64,000 nt of DNA, taken from contig CM073329.1 of assembly GCA_037043015.1 (NCBI GenBank), positions 13,966,648-14,030,647 on the forward strand, given 5' to 3'. Positions 23,483 to 33,908 of this stretch are shown one piece after another (position 1 is the stretch's first letter; each line of letters starts with the position of its first letter). The notes under the pieces are model-generated. The model worked only from the letters and a program-made list of their open reading frames with translations, ran no database searches and was not told the DNA's origin. Position numbers and translations under genes: made by a program. The DNA comes from Bryum argenteum. Lineage: Eukaryota > Streptophyta > Bryopsida > Bryales > Bryaceae.

Positions 23483-24592
23483 ATAGTAGACTAGTATGGC
23501 CCACCGCGTTGCCACAGATTCTTGTGTAGGTGGATTCACTTATTTTTCTCCTAAATTTTTGATTAAGTCATTAATGTAATTTATGGTAATTTGAGAGTCA
23601 TAAACACTTTAAAGTTCATTATCCTAAGACCCCTTGACTTGTTTTGCAATTCGATTGTTTTCTACAACTGTATAAAAAAACTTGCATCCATCAAGACCTC
23701 ATGTGGTTCGATCCGACCAACAATGCCAAAGTAATGATGTCACATCCAAAACAAGACAAAAGAAAACAAACTACTTGCCTTAAATGATAAATTGTGTAGC
23801 TCCAAACGGTGTGATTCTTACGTAGTTGGCTTCTCTTGCTTTTCTACTAGATCAATAATTACGTCATGTTTGTAATTTTGGTGATTTGGGGCCAAAATTA
23901 CTTTAAATTTTAATATCTTAGGATCCGTAGACTCACTTTGCAATTCTTTAATTTTTTACATTTCCACCAAAAAATCAAATTCCAATGACACCTCATGCGC
24001 CCCAATCCGAACGAAGATACCCAAGATTATAATGTTACTTGCAAATCTAAACAAAACAAAACAACTAATTTGCCTTAAGTAGTAGACTAGTACGTCCCTA
24101 CGGCGTTGCAACGCTTATACAAATAATTTCCGATATTTTTTGGGCCGTGAATACTTGAAAATTCAACATCTTCGTAATTGTCGACTCATTTTTTTCGACA
24201 ACTTTACAGAAAAACACGCCTCCAAAAACATCCCATGCGCTTCGAACTAACCGACGGTGCTAGAAATCATAATGTCACGTTAAAATAAATAAATAAACAA
24301 ATAATTTTTATTTTTTTTAAAAAAAACTTAAAAAAATAAAGAACAAACAAACAACTACTTGTCTTAAATAATAGATGCTCATATGAACAACATATTTGTG
24401 GACGTCTCAATCTTGTAGAAGTATGCAAGAATCCTAATAGATTTAGGTTCTTACCAAAACTTTAGGTTTTACATTAAATCAAAATAAGTTGTTTATATAT
24501 ATATATATATTTTTTTTTAATTTTTTTTTTTTAATTTTTTTCTTTTCTTTTTTCTTCTTCCAAGAATCAATGCCTCTAGCATCAAATGTCAC
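23483..24592. other. Intergenic, diverged internal repeats
   Basis: Segments near 22330, 23500, 23810 and 24090 share AATAGTAGACTAGTA, AATAATTTCC and similar motifs, so this is an old tandem duplication of about 300-bp units. A (TA)n plus poly(T) tract is at about 24494-24540. Confidence 0.45.
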
Positions 24593-24962
24593 TTAACCCT
24601 TAAACGCCCTTGGGGTCTAAAACGGGCAGCCCGAAATTGGATCACAACATCTTTTGTATTTGGGCATCATGAATAGTGCACTTTTTGAACTCGGGCATCA
24701 TGAATGATCCAATCAATGATGAGCTTGCAACCTCCTAAAAGGTTATGTACAACCCCAACCTACCTACCACAATTCTTTCAAAGCACAAAATCATTCATAC
24801 AAATTGTGATTTGAATTGTGAAATTTCACTTTTTGAATGCATCACAAGAAGGTGACCAGTTTGACATCAAAATATAAAGGAGAAGTTGAGTACAGTGAGA
24901 GCTACATGGAAGATTCTGTTGGAATTAAGCCCCTCGGGCTTGCTTGGGCGTTTGAGGGTTAA
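24593..24962. mobile_element. TTAA-flanked element (370 bp), longer relative of the 80-bp hairpins
   Basis: Left TTAACCCTTAAACGCCCTTG; right end GGGCGTTTGAGGGTTAA preceded by GCCCCTCGGGCTTGC, matching the terminal parts of the 80-bp copies. The shorter copies look like its internally deleted derivatives. Confidence 0.75.
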
Positions 24963-25521
24963 GGACATAGACAGAAGGAGCACCTTGTATACTTATTTTG
25001 AATTTGCTTCTTAGACCACATGGTATAGAACAATCTCTTTTGCGGATGGAATTGCTATCAACACCTACCCAACACCATATGTATAAGGCAATTTCTTCCG
25101 AAAAGGGGATTTGGGTCCAAAACGACCTCTCGAAGATGGTTGGCTTTACGGCAATTGTGGCCAACGCAAGAATTGAGAGATGTATTGTTTCTAACATCAT
25201 ATGGTATTAGGGAATCTCTTTAATGAGAGAATTGCCGTCATAAGTGTCCGAACAACGTATGATGCATGGCAATCTCTTCAGAGGAGAGAATTGCAATTAA
25301 AACCAACCCAACAAGAAGGAGGAGGGCTTGTTGTGCTATCTTTATGAGAAGTAGAATTTTAACAAGACTTGTTTAAGGAGTATTCTAGACGAATTCCAAC
25401 TATGGTGATATGGAGTGAATATTCATTTAAGATTTGTTTTGTAACTCAATAAACTCATTTAACTTCAGATAGAGAAGGTTTTCCTCCTTAAAGTTTTACA
25501 TTGTTATTCAAATAAGAAATG
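24963..25521. other. Intergenic, repeated 'GGCAATCTCTT' segments
   Basis: Several imperfect repeats of about 60-80 bp with GAACAATCTCTT, GGCAATTTCTTC, GGGAATCTCTTT and GGCAATCTCTTC (25028-25300). The ORFs crossing them are not recognisable proteins. Confidence 0.4.
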
Positions 25522-26456
25522 TTAACCCCTAAACGACCATGGTGTTTTGAGAGCTCCAAACTCTAAAACTGCGATTTCATACCACCTTGTAAACTTTGGA
25601 GTATGAAAATTCTTTCCACAATTTTTTAAAAATTTTAACCGTAGGATCTTAAAGATAACTACCATCAAAGGTAGTGTTCAAAATTTCAACCGTTGGATCT
25701 TTGCCATTTGTAAGATCATAACATTCAAAGTCAATGCAAACTTTTTTTCAGCAGACATAGTCTACTTTGTGCAAAGGATAACATGATGCTTAATATCTCA
25801 AACATCTTGCTTATATTTTTTTCCATGTAGAGAACTAAGTTGAGCATTACCATGCAAAATTTTAGACACCCATTTGGCTTTTTGAACCTTCATGCAATTT
25901 ATTTACTAGAAGAAGGTATAAATCAAGGATTTAGTAAACCATGCACCACATTTGTTGTATTTGGTTTAGGGGAAAAATGAATGGTGAGTAGGTGCCTTCA
26001 TGAGTTTGTGAATTTTGAGAAAAAAGAAATTCAAAAAATTCCTAAATCCCAAATTTTAGCAAAATTCGAAAGAAAAAATTGTAATATTACAGAAATTTTG
26101 GATCTAGTTCTTGTAATTTTTTGAAGGGTGCCCTTGTAGAATAGGTAAAAGTTTTGACTTGGGTCACTTGGAAAACTAAGTATGAAATCAGTCAAGAAAA
26201 GATTATTTTTTAAAAATCTCAAAAAAAAGTTAAATATAAAAAGTTTTTTTCTTCCCGCCCCAAAGCTGAAAACAAAAATTTGCGTTTAAAAACTCTAAAA
26301 GTGAAATTTGACTTTGCAATTTTTCCCACATACACCTTGTAGTATAGGGAACATCCAATAAAAATCTTAGGCAAAAATATTGATTTTAACCCCTTCATCT
26401 AGGCTGCCCGATATAGCAAAAACCCGATTTGGTCCTCAAGGATCTTTAGGGGTTAA
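25522..26456. mobile_element. Composite TTAA-flanked region (935 bp)
   Basis: Left end TTAACCCCTAAACGACCATG; right end CTTTAGGGGTTAA. The left third belongs to the 269-bp family (13763), while the right half belongs to the 933-bp family (22550) in reverse. It is probably two partial elements rather than one. Confidence 0.6.
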
Positions 26457-26879
26457 CATGGTGTCTGTAAAAGGATTAGAGATTTTGAAATCACTTGTGT
26501 CAAAAGCTTGCACAAAATAATTATACATGAAAAAGTTGAGATTTGAAACTGGAAGGTTTTATGACACCTTTTAATTACAATTTAATGAGTTGTTTTGTTT
26601 GGTGAGACATAATCCCCTCACATCAAAGAAGTCTCCTAGTTGCTCTTTACAAGTCCAATTAAAATCAAGTTCCTTATCTAATAGTAGTGGAATGTAAATA
26701 AATTGTCATAAGAAAGCAACTGAAGAGGGAATTGCGGTCAAACCCAATAAGGAGGGTTGTCTTTGCCCCAATTTGTGACAAGGAAGAGAAAGACAATTTT
26801 ATTATGTCACAATTCTCGACAAAATTGATCAATGTCTAGAGAAGACAATTTCAGTTTTCAATAAGGCAAGGATTGATTA
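26457..26879. other. Intergenic, nothing recognised
   Basis: AT-rich transition into the minisatellite field; no gene or element supported. Confidence 0.4.
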
Positions 26880-29800
26880 GCGTATAGAGAAAATCAGAGG
26901 CGATAGTTGCAATCTAAAAAAAACAAAGTGATAGTTGCAATTTAGAGAAAAAAAAATTGCAATTTAAAGAACAACAATTGTAATTTGGTTGCAAGTGAAA
27001 GAAAGACAATTGCAAATGAAAAAAAGACAAGTGCAATTGAGAAAAAGAAAGTTGCAATTGAGAAAGAGAACATTTATAATTTAGAAAGTAACGATTGCAA
27101 TTTTGAGAACGACAACAACATTCTTGCGAGATGATGACAATGACAAAGACTTCTCATAACGATGTTCTACAACTACAATTCATAGAACGACAGTCTTGCA
27201 AGATGTCGGTTGTATTTCGGAGAACAATCGAGAAAAAAAAAAAATTGCAATTTAGACGATGACGGTTGCATTTTGGGAAACAAAAAAAGAAATCTAGAGA
27301 ACAATCTACAATTGCAATTTGGTTGCAAGTGAAAAAAGAAAAGTTGTAATTGGAAAAAAGATAGTCGCAATCAAGAAAAAATAGTTGGATTTCAAAGGGT
27401 GGCGGTTGCAATATAGGGATAAAAAACATTAGTCTTGCAAAAAATGAAAAATGTATTTTAGGGAACAGGCTTGCGAAAGCAATTCAAAGAAAGACCATTG
27501 CAATTCAGAGAGAATTCAAGGAGAATTTAGAGATAACTATAAGAGCAATTCAGAGAGCGATTATAATAACTTGTAAAGAAGTCAGTGATAACTACAAGAG
27601 CAATTTAGAAAACAACAGTTGCAATTTAGATAACGACAGTTGCAATTTGTAAGTCAGATAACAAAAATTGCGCTTGAGAGAAAGAAAGTTGGAATCGAGA
27701 AAAAACAATTGCTAATTAGAAAAAGACAAGTTGTTGATTGATAAAAATACAAGTTACAATTAATAACAACACCAATTCAGAAAACGACAACGCAATATGG
27801 AGAACAATACTTGCATTTTCACACAATGAACGTTGCGTTGCAATTGCCATTCAGTTGAGAGAATAGGAAGACAAGACAAGAGCACATCAACAAATGACCA
27901 TTAAAATTGCAATTCATAGTACGACACAAGCAATTCCGAGAATGACAAGAGCAATTTAGAAATGAGAGAGCAATTCAATGAAGAAGAGCTGAGAGTTGCA
28001 ATTCTTGCAAATCAATGCAATGTCTTGTCCAATAAGGTAGGAATTTGTGCAACATTAGAAAAAAACAATTACATGCTGCAATTTGTTTGCAATTCTCTAC
28101 AAAGCACGGATTGATAACCATAAATAGAAAAACAATTGCAGCTTTGTAGAAAATATGGATTCATTGACTTTTTAGAAATATAGTTCCAATTCCACATAAG
28201 GTAGGAAGTGTGTTATAGAGAAAGGTCTTTTGCAATCTCCAACAATATAAAGATTAGTCTTAGTGTTAAAAAAGCCATTTGCAATTTTTGTCAAAGCATG
28301 GGTGAAGGATAGAGAATAACGATCCTCAAGAATGAAGGGATTGATTGCTTGGTGTATAATACAAAAAACAACCATGGAAATTACGGTACAAAAAACAACA
28401 GTGGAAATTTAATGGTTTACCGACATTAAAAGGTAATTGTGATTCCCAACAAGGCATGGAGGGTTTAACCCAAAAAAAAAAAACAATTGCAATTTTCAAG
28501 AAGAAAGGGATTGTCAGTTGACCTAGACAAAGAAAGCAATTTTAAAATTGACCGATAGGAAAAGTACAATAACAATAGTTGCAATTTTAGAAATTTAGGG
28601 ATATTTCCACAAGAATGACACTTACATAAAGTGAATGAATTGTCTACCTACGGAGAACGGAAATGATATTTGGCAATTTATAGGTTGACCAATAGAGAAA
28701 GTTATAAGAGTGGCTATTAAATTCACGATTGACCTAAAGGAAAAGGACAAAAAATGATATTTGGAAATGAGGTTGGAATTAAAGACTGATTGACAAGGGT
28801 ATGTATTGATCAACGTATTAAGACTGACAAATAATGATAGTTGGAATTCATGTTGGATATTAAGATCGACCGATAAGAGTATAGAGAACAAGAGTCGCTC
28901 AATTGATCAACGTACAAGAGTTGCAAGTTGAACAAGGCCATGGATTTTATTTATGTAGAAGGAATGAAAGTTGGAGTTACATTTCGCATTGAAAGTTGGA
29001 ATTGAAGGGATAGTATAAAGAAGTTGGAATTGAGGAATTAACTGACAAGGGCATGGATTGATTGGCAGAGTTGAAATTTAGGCATCAATCAGCAAAAACA
29101 TTAACTAAAGCATGAATTGCTTGTTGTACAAAGAGATATAAGGAACTTATCAACCCATAAAGACCTTCAAAGAAATGATCGAAATATAAAGACGTTAAAA
29201 AAAAAAATGGATTAATGTACAAAGATGTACAAAAATGACAATTTCACTACAAAGGCTACAAAGAACTAGAGTTGCAATTCAAGACGTACAAAAAACTACA
29301 TCTGCAATTCCATTCATAATGCAATTATTGTCAACTATTGGAAATCAAGGAAGAGTCCAAGAAATAATAGTTGGAAGTTGCAATTGGAATTCAAGGAAGA
29401 GTACAAAAAAAGACAATTCGAAGTCGCAATTTCTGTCAATTATTGGAATTCAAGGGAGAGTATAAAGGATAGTTGGAAGTTGCAATTGTTGGAAGTTGCA
29501 ATTCCCATCAACAATTGCAATTCAAGAAAGATGCAATCCCTGTTGATAGTTGAAATTCAAAGAAGACGCAATTCTCGTTGACACTTGCAATTGTTGAAAG
29601 TCGCAATTTTTGCCAATAAATGAGGAGGACATGTATTGAGGACAATAGTTCAATCGGTTGTAACAATTTTCATCATAGAGGAGGACAATAGTTCCGATTT
29701 CCGATTGATCAATATATTGGAGATGACAGTTGCAATCTCCAACTAATTGACTAACAAAGATACGAGTTATTAACTTACAGAGAAAGACAATTGTAATTCT
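26880..29800. repeat. Degenerate GCAATT-rich minisatellite field
   Basis: About 2.9 kb of short irregular units of the form ACAA(T)TGCAATT plus AGAGAA or GAAAAAG. The palindrome AATTGCAATT recurs many times. The plus strand is strongly purine-rich. Unit length varies (roughly 20-40 bp) and divergence is high, so this is an old array. No coding frame persists. Confidence 0.8.
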
Positions 29801-32800
29801 CCCGGTTGCAAGGAAAACCTCCTAACCCTCAGTTACAATAAAACTTCCTAACCCCTTGGTCACAAAGAAAACCTTCTAACCCCCTTGGTTACGATAAAAA
29901 CCTCCTACCCCCTCGGTTACGACAAAAACCTCCTAACCACCCTCGTAACCCTTGAGCCTCCGCAACGCACAATTACAAAACTTCCCTATTCATAACCCCC
30001 ACTTACGAGGTAAACCTTGTAACGTGGAGTTACAAAACCCTTAGTTTTGTATCCCCCTGTTACAAGGAAAACCTCATAACCCTCCTTGTAAACTTCATAA
30101 CCTCGTAACGCACTGGTAATAGTTTCTTGTAACTCTCTAGTTTCAAACCTCGTAAACCCCCTTGTAACCTTCTATTAATCTTGGTAACTTGAGTTACGGG
30201 GTATTACTCGTTCCCAATTACAAGATTTCAGTCATAACCATAGTTTCATGGTTTCTCTTATAACCCCAATTACTAAATGTCCCTCGTAACTCCAATTACT
30301 AGATTTCCCTCGTAACTCCCAATTATGGAGAAATCTTGTAACTTCCTAGTTATGACGAAAACCTCATAACTCCAATATTATACACTACAATTCATTCAAT
30401 ATATATAAATAAGAAATTTCTATGAATGTTTTACGTATGAATTTGCTTGAAAATACTTTCATTCAAGCCAAGTTAGGGGCTATCTTTGCTATCGACAGGG
30501 GCTAAGAAGGTTACAAGAAAAACCTTGTATTCTCAATTGCAGTTCCTGACGACAATTGCAATTTTGAGTGATTGGCGTATAAAAGACAAGAGTTGGAATC
30601 TCCAACTGTACAGAGAACAACCGTTATAGTTGCAATTCCCCGAGAAGACAAGGATCGACTAACAAGGTTGTGATTTATTGATGTAGAGAAAAAGACAATT
30701 GCAATTTATAAGAAAGTAGGATTTGACTAGCGTGTAAAGAAAGGCAATCGCAATCTCCGACAGATACTTGACCCACGTGAAATGCAGGTAGGAATGATAT
30801 TTGATGGATAAACTTCCTTTGATAAATAGACTCCTTGTAATCCTTAATTACAAAAAAACCTCGTACTTTACACCAACAAAGAAAATCTCGTAATCCCTAG
30901 TTCTAAAGAAAACCTTGTTATTTCCACTTAATCTCTTAATCTTCTACTCCTCAATTACAAAGAAAACCTTGTATTTTTCAGTTACTAAGAAAACCATGTA
31001 ATCCAGTTATGAACAAAACCTCGTAATTTCCAATTCCAAAGAATACCTTATGGTGTCCAATTACAAAGAATACCTAGTAATTTTTAGTTACCAAGAAAAC
31101 CTCGTAAGTAGAAAATAGCCTCGTAAGCCTTGGTTACTAAGAAAACCTCATAATTTCTAGTTACAAATAAAAGCTTGTACTTCCAAGTTACAAAGAAAAC
31201 GTCTTACTTTCAAGTTACAAAGAATATCTTGTACTTTTCAATTACGAGGAATACCTTGTAATCTTAAGTTATGAAGAAAATCTTGTAAGCCCTGCTTTTG
31301 AAGAATACTTTGTAAGCCATAGTCAGGACAAAAACGTTATAATTTGTAATACAAATAAAACCTTGTCAATTCGAGGCATGTAAAAAACATTGTATTTTGA
31401 AGTTATAAAAAATTCATCGTAATTTCAGTTACAAAGAAGAAAACCTTGTAATCCCATGTTACGAAGAAAACCTCGTAGTTTCCAACTAGAGAAAAAGCCT
31501 CGTTACTTCTAATTACGAAGAAAATCTTGTGATTCCCACTAATGAAGAAAGCCTTGTAATTTCTAGTTACAAAAACAACCTTGTAACTCTCACATAAAAA
31601 AAAAAAACCATTGTACTTCCAATTTACGAAAAATACACAGGAATTTCAGGTAACGAAGAAAACCTTGTAATCTCTAGTTACGAAGAACATAACCTCGTAA
31701 CCCACTTACAAAGGAAACATCGTAACTTCTATTTACAAAAAAAACTTCATAACTCCGTGCTGCAAAGAAAACCTCGTATTCACAATTGCAATTCCTGACG
31801 ACAGATGCAATTTTTGATTGATTTGCTTATGAAGGACGATAGCTGCAATTCCAACTGTAAAAAGAAGAACGATCGTTGTAGTTGCGATTCTCCATTCCAA
31901 CTGTACAGAGAAGAGGATGACCGTTACAGTTGCGATTCTCCGACAAGATATGGATCGACCAACAACACTGGAATTCATTGACTTTAAGAAAAAAACAATT
32001 GCAATTCACAAGGGGTAGGATTTGACTGGCTTATAGAGAATGGTCGTCGCAATTCCAGACAAAGAATTGGCCCACGTAAAATGCAGGTAGGATTATATAT
32101 TTGATGAATTAACTTCCTTCAATGAGTGAAAACCTTGTAATCCTCGGTTACAAAGGAAACCTCGTAATCTCCAATTACGAAGAAGAAAACCTCGTAAACC
32201 CACTAATAGAGAAAACCTCGTAACTTCCAATCACAAAGAAAACTGTGTAATTTCCATTTACAAATAAAACCTTGTAACTCCCCAATTGCAATTCGTGACG
32301 ATAGTTGTAATTTCTCATTGATTGGTGTTTAAAGGACGATAATTGGAAATTTCAACTATCGACAGTTGGAAATTCCAACTACCGACCGCTGCAAATTCCA
32401 ACTGCCAAACAGTTGCAAACTCGAACGACCGACAACTGCAAATTCCAATTGCCGACAGTTGCAAATTCCAACTATCGTCTACTGCAAATTCCAACTGTTG
32501 ACAGTTGTAAATTCCAACTGTAGAGAGAACGATCATTGTAGTTGCGATTCCCCGACAGGATACGGATCTACCAATGAGGCTAAGATTTATTGACTTAGAG
32601 AAAAGACAACTGCAATTGATAAGAGGGTAAGATTTGACTGGCTTACAGAGAATGGCCGTCGCAATTCCCGACAAAGAATTGGCCCACAAAGAAATGCTGG
32701 TAGGATTACATATGTGATGGATAGACTTCATTTGATGAATGAAAATCTTGTAATTGCCAGTTACGAAGAAAACCTCGTAACCCCCAATGTTACACAAAAC

Positions 32801-32870
32801 CTCGTAACTCCAATGTTACACAAAACCTCGTAACTCCAATGTTATGCACTACAATTCACTGGGAATATGA
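29801..32870. repeat. ~27-bp minisatellite (AAAACCTCGTAA type) with larger repeated blocks
   Basis: Degenerate units like GTTACAAAGAAAACCTCGTA followed by ATTCCA fill 29800-30400, 30840-31780, 32110-32290 and 32740-32870. Between them lie three copies of a longer block at about 30515-30840, 31775-32110 and 32284-32740, each with GTTGCAATTC or similar, GGATCGACCAA-type and AATGCAGGTAGGA landmarks. This is therefore a higher-order array. Confidence 0.8.
32340..32525. repeat. 24-bp minisatellite with self-complementary units
   Basis: About eight units of CAGTTGCAAATTCCAACTG type joined by CCGA. Each unit's CAGTTG and CAACTG can pair, giving a row of small cruciform-capable sites. Confidence 0.8.
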
Positions 32871-32979
32871 ATGAGAAACTTGTAATAGTGGTTTGCGTAT
32901 GAATTGCATAAAACACTTTCAATGAACCGAAGATAGCTATGTCTCGATCTTGGCTGTGGACAGGGGCAAGGAGCCAAAC

Positions 32980-33560
32980 TAGCTATGTCCACAGCCTCAA
33001 GGCAGCCATGTACCTCCACACTCCATAGAGCAGACTCAGCAGAGGAACAGAGGGCCGCGGGACGCCGGGAAATGCCGCCGGAAGACGGGGAAGTTCCTCC
33101 CGCCGCAGCGGTCCGCCGCCGCCAGAAGCCGCGGCGGTGTCGGTGCCCGGTCGCGCCTCACGCGACCAGGGGCGCGGGTGGCCGCCGTGCCAGCAACTGC
33201 AACAGAACAGCGCCGTTCTTCTTACGCCGTCGTCAGACGCTGTCGCGCGACTGCGACCGTCACCTCCCGTCATCTCTCTCCCTGGCACTCTCCTTCCTTT
33301 CCCCTGCCCTCCTTCTTTCTGGCTATGGTGGCTCGCCCCCTGCTCTCTTCCTCCAGCCCCTTTCCCTTCCTTTTCAAACCCTTACCCCCTCCTACTCCCT
33401 CTCCCCTCCCTAACCCCCCTTCCACAGCTCACTTGCACTTTCTCTTTTCGCTAGCCGCACGCACTTGTGATAAGCACAGTAGAGCTCATCCTGTTCCCTT
33501 TCCCGCTGCAACACTACCGCCGCAAAAGTGGCAGCTGGCCGCGTCTCGGCGAGCTTAATT
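32980..33560 (+). promoter_or_regulatory. GC-rich promoter/leader region of RAPTOR
   Basis: A sharp GC rise (CCGCCGGAAG-, CCGCGGCGG-type sequence at 33050-33240) is followed by a long C/T-rich tract at about 33270-33440. This is typical of TATA-less plant housekeeping promoters and first exons. ORFs in this stretch shift between frames and lack recognisable protein, so I read it as regulatory. The exact transcription start cannot be seen. Confidence 0.5.
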
Positions 33561-33701
33561 CTGTGTTTCCGTTAGGTTTTCGAAGGAGTGTCTTTGATAC
33601 CGAGTCTGCCCTAGAATTTGGATAACTGCGGCGCGATTTCGCATTTCGGGGTTTGAGGATCGCGAGTACTGGTTTAGGAGTAAGGAGTAATTTTTTCCAT
33701 T

Positions 33702-33908
33702 ATGTGGAATTTGAATTAGAAGCATTGGAGATACGGCATTAATCTTGATGCTGGAGCGTGGAAATGTTTGAACCTCGAGAGTTACGGGCGCCTTGTGTCG
33801 CCTGTTCTTTCGTGCAATGGCGGCCCCCTGATTTTCAGTAGAGGATTGATTGTTGCTATAGATGTAATGGTGGCAAATGGCGTTGGGAGATGTAGTAGTG
33901 TTGTGTAG
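33702..33908 (+). promoter_or_regulatory. Cluster of upstream ORFs before the RAPTOR start
   Basis: Five upstream ATGs precede the main start: 33702-33719, 33748-33771, 33817-33831, a minimal ATGTAA at 33862-33867, and 33867-33908, which overlaps the main start in another frame. If the leader is unspliced here, scanning ribosomes would meet all of them, so translation should depend on reinitiation or leaky scanning. Confidence 0.55.

Noticed and set aside
26880-32870. CRISPR-like array reading of the regular repeats
   Set aside because: Units are degenerate, spacers are not unique, and the host is a plant nuclear genome; these are minisatellites.
33270-33440. C/T-rich tract as a 5'TOP motif of the RAPTOR mRNA
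   Set aside because: A TOP motif must sit at the cap, and the transcription start cannot be seen from sequence alone.
32983-33558. Several overlapping ORFs (101-142 codons) in the GC-rich stretch before RAPTOR
   Set aside because: GC-rich sequence lacks stops in many frames; the translations are low-complexity Pro/Arg/Ser and the region looks like promoter and leader.
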